This document shows positions 16,031 to 22,969 of a DNA stretch of 56,866 bases, in pieces. The notes under the pieces were generated by a model. The model was not told the origin of the DNA, searched no databases, and saw only the letters and a program-made list of their open reading frames with translations. The position numbers were made by a program, and so were the translations under genes. This stretch comes from Gemmatimonas sp. (lineage in GTDB: Bacteria; Gemmatimonadota; Gemmatimonadetes; Gemmatimonadales; Gemmatimonadaceae). The stretch covers positions 1 through 56,866 of the forward strand of contig JANYJW010000062.1 in assembly GCA_025361705.1 (NCBI GenBank), written 5' to 3'. Positions within the stretch are counted from its first letter, which is position 1. Each line of letters opens with the position of its first letter.

Positions 16031-16957
16031 CTAATGACGTCCCGGCGCCGGTCGATCAGACCCGATGTCGAAGACAAACCGGTATTGGCCGTCGCGCTCG
16101 CGACGCCAGATGGTGAGGTACTTGGAGTACGACACGTTGCCTGGCGAGGACGTGATGACCGCTTCGCCGATGGTGAAGCCTAGGCTGCCGTCCTGGGACG
16201 CCACCGTGAGCGAGTCGATGGGCCACCACTGAAACGCACCCGTGGCCGGAAATCCCGCGAACGCGGCGCGCGCCTGCTCTGGCCCGCGCACGGGCACCGC
16301 GCGCGCGCCAAGCATCATGCCATCGGCGGCGATCCACCGGGCAAAGGCGCCCGCCGGGCCCCCCGAGTCGGCGCTGAAGCGCGCAAAGGCACGGTCGGCG
16401 GCGGCCATGTCGCGCGTGGCATTCGCGCCACGCGCGGCAGTCGTGCCGGTGGAGCCCGGTGCCGCCGGCAAGGAATCGGGAAGCGTCGACACCTGCGCTG
16501 GCGCGTAGACCTGCGAGAGCGCCAGCAGGCGCCACGCCCCGTCGCGCCCGCGCTGCCAGCAGTTCGCGTAGCGCCCGGTGCGCGGCTGCGTGGAATCGGA
16601 GGCAACACGATGCAACACGCCGGAGGTGCACCCAAGGCTACCGTCGCGCGACACGACCGCCTGCAGCGGCGTCCAGGCGGTGGCGCCGCGAGGCGCCGCC
16701 GTGCCCAGGGCAGCCATGTGCGGCGTGAGCGCCGCTATGCCGCGCAGGATGTCGAGGCCGGGGAGCAGCGCCGTCGCCGTCGGCGCGAACGCGGCGGCAA
16801 GCACGCCGGCCTGCGCAGCTACCTGCGCTGCGGCGCGATCGGCCGCGAGCAGCGATGCCTTGGCCGCCGTGGTGTCCGGCGCGCCTTGGGCGACGCCTTG
16901 GGCGACGCCTTGGGCGAGCGGCAGAGCAGCGGCAAGCAGCAACGCGCGGCCGATCAT
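16031..16957 (-). CDS. Exported protein with two NTF2/SnoaL-like domains
   Basis: The 308-residue product has a signal peptide followed by two similar domains of the DUF4440/SnoaL type: residues about 30-160 (DRAAAQVAAQ... GCTSGVLHR... YANCWQRGRDGAWRLLALS) and about 185-305 (DRAFARFSAD... GFTIGEAVI... YLTIWRRERDGQYRFVFDIG). The repeated W-R-DG-W/Y-R ending shows an internal duplication. Such domains bind small molecules or act as isomerases; the role here is unknown. A three-copy 12-base repeat adds AQGVAQGVAQG next to the signal peptide. The ATG at 16957 overlaps the previous stop as ATGA. Confidence 0.78.
   Translation of the reverse strand: MIGRALLLAAALPLAQGVAQGVAQGAPDTTAAKASLLAADRAAAQVAAQAGVLAAAFAPTATALLPGLDILRGIAALTPHMAALGTAAPRGATAWTPLQAVVSRDGSLGCTSGVLHRVASDSTQPRTGRYANCWQRGRDGAWRLLALSQVYAPAQVSTLPDSLPAAPGSTGTTAARGANATRDMAAADRAFARFSADSGGPAGAFARWIAADGMMLGARAVPVRGPEQARAAFAGFPATGAFQWWPIDSLTVASQDGSLGFTIGEAVITSSPGNVSYSKYLTIWRRERDGQYRFVFDIGSDRPAPGRH
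16883..16918. repeat. 12-base tandem repeat, three copies, in a signal peptide region
   Basis: GCCTTGGGCGAC is repeated twice exactly and a third time with one change. It is in frame and encodes the AQGV repeat near the signal peptide cleavage region of the 16031-16957 gene. Confidence 0.88.
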
Positions 16958-17625
16958 CGCGGTGGCTCGCGCCGTGCGCAACCGTGCAGCGCCAACGCGC
17001 CAAATCTCACCTCGGCGCGATACGGATACCACGCATCGCTCATACCGTCGCGGCAGGGCTCGCGCAGGATTCCCAACTTGAGCTCATGCACCTTGCCCAG
17101 CACGCGATGCGCAATGATGGTCGTCAGGGCGCCTCGCGTTTCTGATGACGATGCCGTGAACACGAGTTCAAGCGGCGGCTCGGGACGCTCGAGCACCAGC
17201 AGCGTGCTGTCGAGCGAGACGCGCCAGAACGGCTCATTGCCCACGGCCTCCACGTCGAACCGCGGCCGCGGCCGGTCGCAGCGGGATCTTTCGGCGAGTG
17301 ATGCGGCAAAGAGCGTCTCGCGCGCCATCAGTGTGCCGCCCGTGGTGTCGGCCATCAGCTCCACGTACATCGAGTCGCGGTCGCCACCCACCACGGCCAC
17401 GAGCGCGTCGCGCAGTTGTGAGGTCGGCGCGGCGGCCAGCGGGCGTTCGGCGGTGGTACCGCATGCGATGAAGACCCGCACCGAATCGCGCACGACCAGC
17501 GTGCCACCAAGTCGCGCCGGACCCGCAGGGGCAGCGGGGACGCCCGGAGCGGCGGGCACCACCGTGGATGGCCGGCCGCCGCACGCGGCAGCCAGGGCCA
17601 GCACCATCACCGCGGCGCGATTCAC
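16954..17625 (-). CDS. Lipoprotein with NlpE-like and COG3650-like parts
   Basis: The 223-residue protein starts at a GTG (17625) that overlaps the creatininase-family stop as GTGA. A lipobox (ALAAACGG) marks it as a lipoprotein. The first half (LVVRDSVRVFIACGTTAERPL ... LVAVVGGDRDSMYVEL) resembles the NlpE-type barrel with its conserved single Cys. The second half opens with VEAVGNEPFWRVSLDS, the typical start of the COG3650 envelope protein family, and ends in CRDGMSDAWYPYRAEVRFG, also typical. A role in envelope stress or copper sensing is known for NlpE but is only suggestion here. Confidence 0.72.
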   Translation of the reverse strand: MNRAAVMVLALAAACGGRPSTVVPAAPGVPAAPAGPARLGGTLVVRDSVRVFIACGTTAERPLAAAPTSQLRDALVAVVGGDRDSMYVELMADTTGGTLMARETLFAASLAERSRCDRPRPRFDVEAVGNEPFWRVSLDSTLLVLERPEPPLELVFTASSSETRGALTTIIAHRVLGKVHELKLGILREPCRDGMSDAWYPYRAEVRFGALALHGCARREPPR

Positions 17626-18386
17626 CGGTACATCGTGGCCGGATCGCCCTGCGCCAGTTCGACGAGGAACTGCGCAATGCGATCGGAGACGGCGTCGACG
17701 TAGCGCGCCCCCTTGTCGGCGGTGGACGCGCGCGGATTGCCGATGCCCGTGTCGGCGCTCACGGAGGTCCACGGGCGCTGCGCCCACACCCAGCGGTCGC
17801 GCAGGCCAGTCATTGTCGGCTTCTTCTCGGCGCCATCCCCCGCCTCGGCCAGCGGTCGCACCGCATCGGGATGCAGGTGCATCATCACGCTCGTCTCGAG
17901 TTCGCCGGCATGGTCACCCGGTTCGTCGAAGTACGCCGAGGCGTCGACCACCTGCCACCAGTTGAGGGTGCAGAGGAAGACCGGCGTGGCGGGTTGCAGC
18001 TCGCGCAGCATCTGCTTGAAGTCATTGCCGCCGTGCCCGTTGAACAGCACAAACTTGCGGATCCCCGCGCGTTCCACCGAGGCAATCACGTCGCGCAGCA
18101 CCAGCGCCTGCGTGCTCGGATTCATGTTGATGGCCAGCGGGAGGTCGAGTTGCCCTGTCTGCACGCCAAAGGGCACGGTGGGAAGCACCACCACGCGTGC
18201 GCCTCGGGCAGCCGCGCGCCGGGCCGATTCGGCGGCAAGGGCGTCGCATTGCGCATTGTCGGTGGCATAGGGCAGGTGCCGGTTGTGCGGCTCGGTGGCA
18301 CCCCACGGCAGGACGGCCACATCGTACGACGCGCCAGTCACGGCTGGCCAGTGGGCGTTGGCGAGGATGACGGGAGGCGGTGTCAT
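17622..18386 (-). CDS. Creatininase-family amidase
   Basis: The 254-residue enzyme has the creatininase-family metal motifs: VLPWGATEPHNRHLPYATDN (Glu, His and Asp ligands), FGVQTGQLDLPLAINM and KFVLFNGHGGNDFKQML, with ETSVMMHLHPDAV supplying the late Glu. Members hydrolyse creatinine, formamidopyrimidine or mycofactocin-type peptides; this one is unassigned. The ATG at 18386 lies 19 bases after the stop of the adhesin-E-like gene. The stop overlaps the next start by 4 bases. Together with its neighbours it forms a six-gene minus-strand run. Confidence 0.88.
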   Translation of the reverse strand: MTPPPVILANAHWPAVTGASYDVAVLPWGATEPHNRHLPYATDNAQCDALAAESARRAAARGARVVVLPTVPFGVQTGQLDLPLAINMNPSTQALVLRDVIASVERAGIRKFVLFNGHGGNDFKQMLRELQPATPVFLCTLNWWQVVDASAYFDEPGDHAGELETSVMMHLHPDAVRPLAEAGDGAEKKPTMTGLRDRWVWAQRPWTSVSADTGIGNPRASTADKGARYVDAVSDRIAQFLVELAQGDPATMYR

Positions 18387-18405
18387 CGGGCGGCGGATGT
18401 GGGCG

Positions 18406-18792
18406 TCATTTGGCGCACAGGTGCTTGAGCGCGACGTCGGCAAAGCTACTCGACAGCGCCGGCCCAAAGCCCGGCTTGGCGATGTCGCGGCGGCGATACT
18501 CGGTGCCCTTCCGTTCGTCGAAGTACATCACGTTCTGCCTGGTGGCCACTTTGCGCCCCTGGCAGTCGAACATGGCCACGACGCGTGAACTGGTCACCTT
18601 CCCCTGAGGGGTCTCGAGGGGCGGCGTGTAGGTCACCCGAAGGCTGGCGGTGATAATTCCGTCAGGTGCTTTCCTGACAGAACTGGGGTCAAGAAACACC
18701 GAATTCCCTGTAGACGTCTTGCCGATCTCTTGCCACTTTGGTGGTGGGAGTACGGCAGCGGTCAGGAGGAGCAGTGTCGCCAGTTTCAGCAT
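18406..18792 (-). CDS. Exported surface-adhesin E-like small protein
   Basis: The 128-residue protein has a short signal peptide (LATLLLLTAAVLPPP) and the compact fold signature of the adhesin-E family: WQEIGKTSTGNSVFLDPSSV, ASLRVTYTPP, a VVAMFDCQGRKVAT block and a C-terminal Cys (HLCAK) that could pair with the Cys in FDCQ. GAGG precedes the ATG at 18792 by eight bases. Proteins of this type are widespread, secreted and mostly uncharacterised. It is the first gene of the run that ends in marR. Confidence 0.8.
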   Translation of the reverse strand: MLKLATLLLLTAAVLPPPKWQEIGKTSTGNSVFLDPSSVRKAPDGIITASLRVTYTPPLETPQGKVTSSRVVAMFDCQGRKVATRQNVMYFDERKGTEYRRRDIAKPGFGPALSSSFADVALKHLCAK

Positions 18793-18952
18793 CGCACACC
18801 TCAGATCGAGTCGCGATGAAGGTACTCCGCGCGGCGCGCGCCGTCACGCGTGCGCCCACGGCAATACCCGGTTGTTGCGCACCCGGGTTGGTCCCCCTGT
18901 TGCCGCCGATGGTGGCCGCGCACGCTCCAAACAAATTCCTCAGGAGGACATG

Positions 18953-20230
18953 ATGCCTGCTTCCCTTGCCCCGATCTCCGCTGAGCTCTTTGCGGACTTC
19001 CGGGGCGGCAAGGAGTCCGCGCTGGAACAGATATTCCGCGCGAACTTCGAGGCCTTTACCACGGACGCCGACGAGCGGCTTGCCGATGTGGCCGGCGCGC
19101 AGAAGGTGGTGGCCGGCGCATTGCTCGAAGTGTGGGACCGCCGCGACAAGGTGGCCGACGTCGCGGCACTCGACGAACTGCTGCACAAGGCCGTGAACGG
19201 CGGCGTGGCGCACGAACTGCGCCGGCGCTCCGCGGCGCACCACATGGCCGGCGCGCACAAGGAAGCGCACGACGCGCTGCCGCCGGCCGCCCCCGAGTCG
19301 ACGGACCAGTGGTGGGCCAAGATCGTCGGCGTGCTGCACACCGCAAAGAGTGACCCCGAGGAGATCGCCAGGCAGCGCCTGGAGCACAGTCGGCACGAAG
19401 CTGCGCGGCACATGAAGAAAGTGGCTCGGCCCAAGCGCACCGGGACGTACGTGATCATTGGGCTGCTGGTGCTCGCGGCGAGCGCCGTGCCGCTCTGGTA
19501 TTTCAACAAGGGTGCAGCGAGCACCAAGGCCGGCCAGCTGCTGGGCCGTGACGACGCCAAGGTGCTGCGCAGCAAGGACGGCCAGCGCGGCGCCGTGACG
19601 CTCGAGGACAGTGTGGCGGTCCGCATCGGATCGGCCACCACGGTGCGATATCCCTCGCACTATCCGCTCGACGCGCGGGCCCTGCTCGTCGCCGGCGCGG
19701 CGGCCATCAAGGTGCCGTCCAACGTGACGCTGTTGGTGAAGGCCAACGACCTGTGGGTCACCGCGTCGGGCGCCGAGTTTGTCATCCGCAACTTCCCCGA
19801 TGACAGCGGATCGGTGATGCTGAAGGTGCTCGGCGGCACCATCTCCGTGAACCCCGGCGCAGCACCCAAGGAGTTTGCCGCCGGCGCCACGGCGCTCGTG
19901 CTCAGCAACGGTGCATTCATGGAGCTGCAGCCCGATCGCGCGGCGATGGCCTTTGGGTGGCTGGATGGCAAGTTCGCATCAGAGCACCTGCCGTTGCGGC
20001 GCGTGCTGCTTGAAATGAAGAAGTGGTACGGCCTCGAGATCACCACCAAGGACTCGTCGTTCCTCGAGCGTCCGGTGCAGATGACGGCGACGCTCGATAC
20101 GGCAAAGGTCGCGATTGCCGCACTCGAGGAAGGTGCCTCGGTGACCTTGAAGCTCATCTCCGAAGGCAAGGCGTCGATGACCGATGCCGCCGGTATGCCG
20201 AAACCAAAGGTGAAAGCAAAGAAGAAGTAG
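18953..20230 (+). CDS. FecR-like membrane protein with sigma-factor-like N-terminus
   Basis: The 425-residue protein has three parts. Residues about 8-95 follow the pattern of ECF sigma factor region 2 (ADFRGGKESALEQIFRANFEAF, then AGALLEVWDRRD and HELRRRS). A membrane helix follows at about 162-183 (TYVIIGLLVLAASAVPLWYF). The outer part resembles FecR: VAVRIGSATTVRYP, LLVKANDLWVTASGAEFVI, VMLKVLGGTISV and a C-terminal LPLRRVLLEMKKWYGLEI block typical of FecR C-terminal domains. FecR proteins relay outer-membrane signals to a sigma factor. The second of two adjacent ATGs was taken, since AGGAGG lies five bases before it. No separate sigma gene or TonB receptor is in the window. Confidence 0.75.
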   Translation: MPASLAPISAELFADFRGGKESALEQIFRANFEAFTTDADERLADVAGAQKVVAGALLEVWDRRDKVADVAALDELLHKAVNGGVAHELRRRSAAHHMAGAHKEAHDALPPAAPESTDQWWAKIVGVLHTAKSDPEEIARQRLEHSRHEAARHMKKVARPKRTGTYVIIGLLVLAASAVPLWYFNKGAASTKAGQLLGRDDAKVLRSKDGQRGAVTLEDSVAVRIGSATTVRYPSHYPLDARALLVAGAAAIKVPSNVTLLVKANDLWVTASGAEFVIRNFPDDSGSVMLKVLGGTISVNPGAAPKEFAAGATALVLSNGAFMELQPDRAAMAFGWLDGKFASEHLPLRRVLLEMKKWYGLEITTKDSSFLERPVQMTATLDTAKVAIAALEEGASVTLKLISEGKASMTDAAGMPKPKVKAKKK

Positions 20231-20259
20231 CGATCACGACGCGGCACACGTGCAGTAAG

Positions 20260-20300
20260 GAGCCCGGCGGACCTCGCGTTCGCCGGGCTCGTCTTGTTGC
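20260..20300 (+). terminator. Rho-independent terminator after the FecR-like gene
   Basis: GAGCCCGGCG and CGCCGGGCTC form a 10-base perfect stem around an 11-base loop and are followed by GTCTTGTTGCTT. Confidence 0.8.
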
Positions 20301-20346
20301 TTCGGTCATCCTGACCGTCAGGTGTTTGCCTACGCATCAGAGGTGG

Positions 20347-20380
20347 TGTCCCTGACAGGACAGGACTAGGTTTCGAGTCC
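20347..20380 (+). other. Two consecutive small hairpins in the desaturase leader
   Basis: TGTCC pairs with GGACA (20347-20351 with 20358-20362), and GGACT pairs with AGTCC (20363-20367 with 20376-20380). They end 11 bases before the AGGGAG ribosome site of the desaturase gene. Confidence 0.4.
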
Positions 20381-20405
20381 GCCGTTCAACAGGGAGATCG
20401 ACCGC

Positions 20406-21452
20406 ATGACTGCACCAGATCCAGTGTCCGACGACCAGCCGACGCCGCGTGTGCCACGCAACTGGCGCGCCGTCATTGCGCCGTTTGCCCAGGCGCAGGC
20501 CGGACGGTCGGTAGTGCAGCTGGCGACGACGGTCGGGCTGCTCGTCGTGGCGCTGGTGGCGCTCTACTGGGCGCGCAAGGTCTCGTACCTGCTGACGCTG
20601 GTGCTGTCGGTGCCCACTGCTGGGCTGCTGACGCGCACGTTCATCATCATGCACGACTGCGGGCACGGCTCGTATTTCACGAGCCGGCGCGCCAATGACA
20701 TCGTGGGCGTCTTCACGGGCTTCCTGACGTTCATGCCGTACGCCAAGTGGCGCCGCGAACATGCCCTGCACCACGCCTCGTCGGGCGACCTCGACCGGCG
20801 CGGCACGGGCGACATCTACACACTCACGATGCACGAGTATTTCGGCCGGGGGTGGCTGGGCCGCCTGGGCTACCGCCTCACGCGCACGCCGGCCTTTCTG
20901 CTCACCATTGGCCCGGTCTACTTCTTCGTGCACCAGCGCTTTCCGTCGCTCCGCAGGGGCGCGGCGCGCGACGAACTGACCAGCGTCCTCCTGACCAACA
21001 TCTCGCTCGTGGGCCTCATCGCCATCCTCGTGCTGCTGCTGGGCACCAAGACGCTGCTGACGACCTACCTGCCGGCGTACTACCTGTCGGTCTTTGCGGG
21101 CATCTGGCTGTTCTTTGCACAGCACCAGTTCGAGGATGCATACTGGGCCGAACACGAGGCGTGGGACTACGCCGATGCCGCCATCCGCGGCAGTTCGTAC
21201 CTCAAGCTCCCCCGCATCATGCAGTGGTTCACAGGGAACATTGGCCTGCACCACGTGCATCATCTGTCGCCCAAGGTGCCCAACTACCGGCTCGAAGCGG
21301 CGCACCTGTCGCACCCGATGTTCCAGCTGGCTCCGGTGCTGCGCGTGCCCGACGCGGTGAAGGTGCTGCGCCTTGCCCTGTTCGACGAAGAGCAGCGGAA
21401 GCTGGTGAGCTTTGGCGAAGCCCGGCGGCGCTGGCGCGCCCGCCAACAGTAG
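20406..21452 (+). CDS. Fatty acid desaturase
   Basis: The 348-residue membrane enzyme carries the three histidine boxes of acyl-lipid desaturases: MHDCGHGSYF (H83, H87), REHALHHASSG (H119, H122, H123) and GLHHVHHLSPKVPNY near residue 270. Four or more membrane segments lie between them, such as VSYLLTLVLSVPTAGLL and TNISLVGLIAILVLLLG. It should introduce a double bond into membrane acyl chains with a di-iron centre and an electron donor not encoded nearby. AGGGAG precedes the ATG at 20406 by nine bases. Two small hairpins just upstream could affect translation; this is inference. Confidence 0.93.
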   Translation: MTAPDPVSDDQPTPRVPRNWRAVIAPFAQAQAGRSVVQLATTVGLLVVALVALYWARKVSYLLTLVLSVPTAGLLTRTFIIMHDCGHGSYFTSRRANDIVGVFTGFLTFMPYAKWRREHALHHASSGDLDRRGTGDIYTLTMHEYFGRGWLGRLGYRLTRTPAFLLTIGPVYFFVHQRFPSLRRGAARDELTSVLLTNISLVGLIAILVLLLGTKTLLTTYLPAYYLSVFAGIWLFFAQHQFEDAYWAEHEAWDYADAAIRGSSYLKLPRIMQWFTGNIGLHHVHHLSPKVPNYRLEAAHLSHPMFQLAPVLRVPDAVKVLRLALFDEEQRKLVSFGEARRRWRARQQ

Positions 21453-21460
21453 GACGAACC

Positions 21461-21496
21461 GCCGCGCCTGCCGCCGCGCCTGCCGCCGCGCCTGCC
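21461..21496. repeat. 12-base tandem repeat, three identical copies
   Basis: GCCGCGCCTGCC is repeated three times, starting 8 bases after the desaturase stop codon and ending 29 bases before the carbonic anhydrase stop on the other strand. Confidence 0.9.
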
Positions 21497-21525
21497 GCGC
21501 GCACGGCGGCGCAGGCGCTACTGCG

Positions 21526-22188
21526 CTAGCCCCACACGAGCGCCGCGTGCTGCGCCTCGAACTCGGCCCACGACGCCGCGGCGAGTCCGAGGTCCTTGAG
21601 GCGACCATCGGTGAGCCCGTAGATCCACCCGTGCACCGTGACGGCCTGGCCACGCGCCCACGCGTCGCGCATGATGGTCGTCTCGCAGACGTTGCGTACC
21701 TGCTCCACCACATTCAGTTCGCACAGCCGCGCGAGGCGCGCATCGGGATCGCCCGCGCCATCGCCCGCGCCATCGCCCGCGAGCAGGGCGTGGTGCTTGT
21801 GCTGCACGTCCTGCACGTGACGCAGCCAGTTGTCGATGAGCCCCAGCCGCGCGTTATCCATCGCGGCGCGCACCCCGCCGCAGCCATAGTGCCCGCAGAC
21901 GATCACGTGCTTCACCGCGAGCACGTCCACGGCGTACTGGATGACCGACAGGCAGTTGAGGTCGGTGTGCACCACGACGTTGGCGACGTTGCGGTGGACA
22001 AAGAGCTCGCCGGGGCGCAGGTCGACGATCTCGTTGGCCGGCACGCGGCTGTCGGAACAGCCGATCCACAGGTACTCGGGCGATTGCTGCGCGACGAGTT
22101 CGCGAAAGAAGTTGGGATCTTCTCTGGCGATGCGGGCGGCCCAATTCCGGTTGTTGTCGAAAAGGGATGCGAGGGACGAGTGGGGCAT
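21526..22188 (-). CDS. can: Beta-class carbonic anhydrase
   Basis: The 220-residue enzyme converts carbon dioxide to bicarbonate. The zinc-site residues are visible at C44, D46 and R48 (GCSDSRVPANEI) and at H100 and C103 (VCGHYGCGGV), two residues later than in E. coli Can, with the same total length. HRNVANVVVHTDLNCLSVIQYAV is also typical. An in-frame 12-base repeat inserts GDGAGDGAGD between LLA and PDARLARLCELNVVEQV, a place where relatives vary. The ATG at 22188 gives the standard opening LASLFDNNRNWA. A role in pH or bicarbonate supply is known for the family. Confidence 0.95.
   Translation of the reverse strand: MPHSSLASLFDNNRNWAARIAREDPNFFRELVAQQSPEYLWIGCSDSRVPANEIVDLRPGELFVHRNVANVVVHTDLNCLSVIQYAVDVLAVKHVIVCGHYGCGGVRAAMDNARLGLIDNWLRHVQDVQHKHHALLAGDGAGDGAGDPDARLARLCELNVVEQVRNVCETTIMRDAWARGQAVTVHGWIYGLTDGRLKDLGLAAASWAEFEAQHAALVWG
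21751..21780. repeat. 12-base tandem repeat, two and a half copies, in the carbonic anhydrase gene
   Basis: GCCCGCGCCATC is repeated twice, followed by GCCCGC. On the coding strand it reads as the GDGAGDGAGD loop. Confidence 0.85.
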
Positions 22189-22264
22189 GGGCGCGGGGTG
22201 CGGGGGCATGGGAGGAGTGAAGCGTGGAGTGCCGAGGGTTGGGGACGAGGGCCCCTTCACGGCG

Positions 22265-22861
22265 TCACTTCATTGCGGCCGCAGCGCAGGTGGCGGCGTT
22301 TGCAGGATCGGCCGCGCCGTACAACGCGCGCACGAGACCCGGCGCGCCGGCAGCGGGAAGCCGCACGATGAACAAGTTGGCGTATTCGGCGTCGCACAGG
22401 TCGGGCAGGCGCGGCGCGCCAAGTGCGGCGATGATGGCGTTGACCGTGTTGCTGTGCCCGACCACGAGAACGGCGTTGCCTGGTGCCGCGCGCACGGCCG
22501 CGGCGACGGCGGCCGCGTGTTCGGGCGTCGAGGCGCCAAACGGCACGACGTGCGCGGCGAGCAGCAGCGCATCGGCGAGCGGCGCGGCCGTCAGCCGCGT
22601 CCGCTGGCGCGGCGTCACGAGAATGGCGCTTACCCCGGCATCGTGAAGCGCGGCCGCCAGCGCAACCGCGCGCAGCTGACCGATGGCGCTGAGCGGGGAG
22701 TCGGGATCGGTCTGGCTCGCCTTTTCCGCATGGCGCACGACGAAGACCAGCTTGTCGCCCGACGGCGGCGACTGCGCAAACGCCGCTGTGTGCGCTGGCG
22801 CGCCGACCAACGCGACGCCGAACAGGAACGTAGCAACCAGGGTACGGTGACGGGTCGGCAT
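22265..22861 (-). CDS. Exported histidine phosphatase (SixA/phosphoglycerate mutase-like)
   Basis: The 198-residue protein has a signal peptide ending near AFAQS, the catalytic RHAEK motif (LVFVVRHAEKASQ), a middle segment SAILVTPRQRTRLTAAPLA with the phosphate-pocket Arg, and VVGHSNTVNAI carrying the second His. It lies in the two-histidine phosphatase branch. Exported forms usually act on small phosphorylated molecules. It is divergent from the sulfatase gene, with 108 bases between start codons. The target is unknown. Confidence 0.87.
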   Translation of the reverse strand: MPTRHRTLVATFLFGVALVGAPAHTAAFAQSPPSGDKLVFVVRHAEKASQTDPDSPLSAIGQLRAVALAAALHDAGVSAILVTPRQRTRLTAAPLADALLLAAHVVPFGASTPEHAAAVAAAVRAAPGNAVLVVGHSNTVNAIIAALGAPRLPDLCDAEYANLFIVRLPAAGAPGLVRALYGAADPANAATCAAAAMK

Positions 22862-22969
22862 GTGGTCTCCACGTCGGTGGTGTTTGTCCTCGCATACGAT
22901 AGCCGCGGCGCGCGGTTTTCGCCTCCACTCCCGTCTGGTAGGTTACCTGCACTCGAACGGAGTCCCCGC

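Noticed and set aside
20363-20380. A T-arm-like GGTTTCGAGTCC segment that could be part of a tRNA
   Set aside because: No acceptor, D or anticodon arms can be drawn around it; it is better explained as one of the leader hairpins.
21941-22969. Extension of the sulfatase frame 343 codons upstream to 21941
   Set aside because: The extension overlaps carbonic anhydrase and histidine phosphatase genes in antisense. The GTG at 22970 has a good ribosome site and a signal peptide immediately after.
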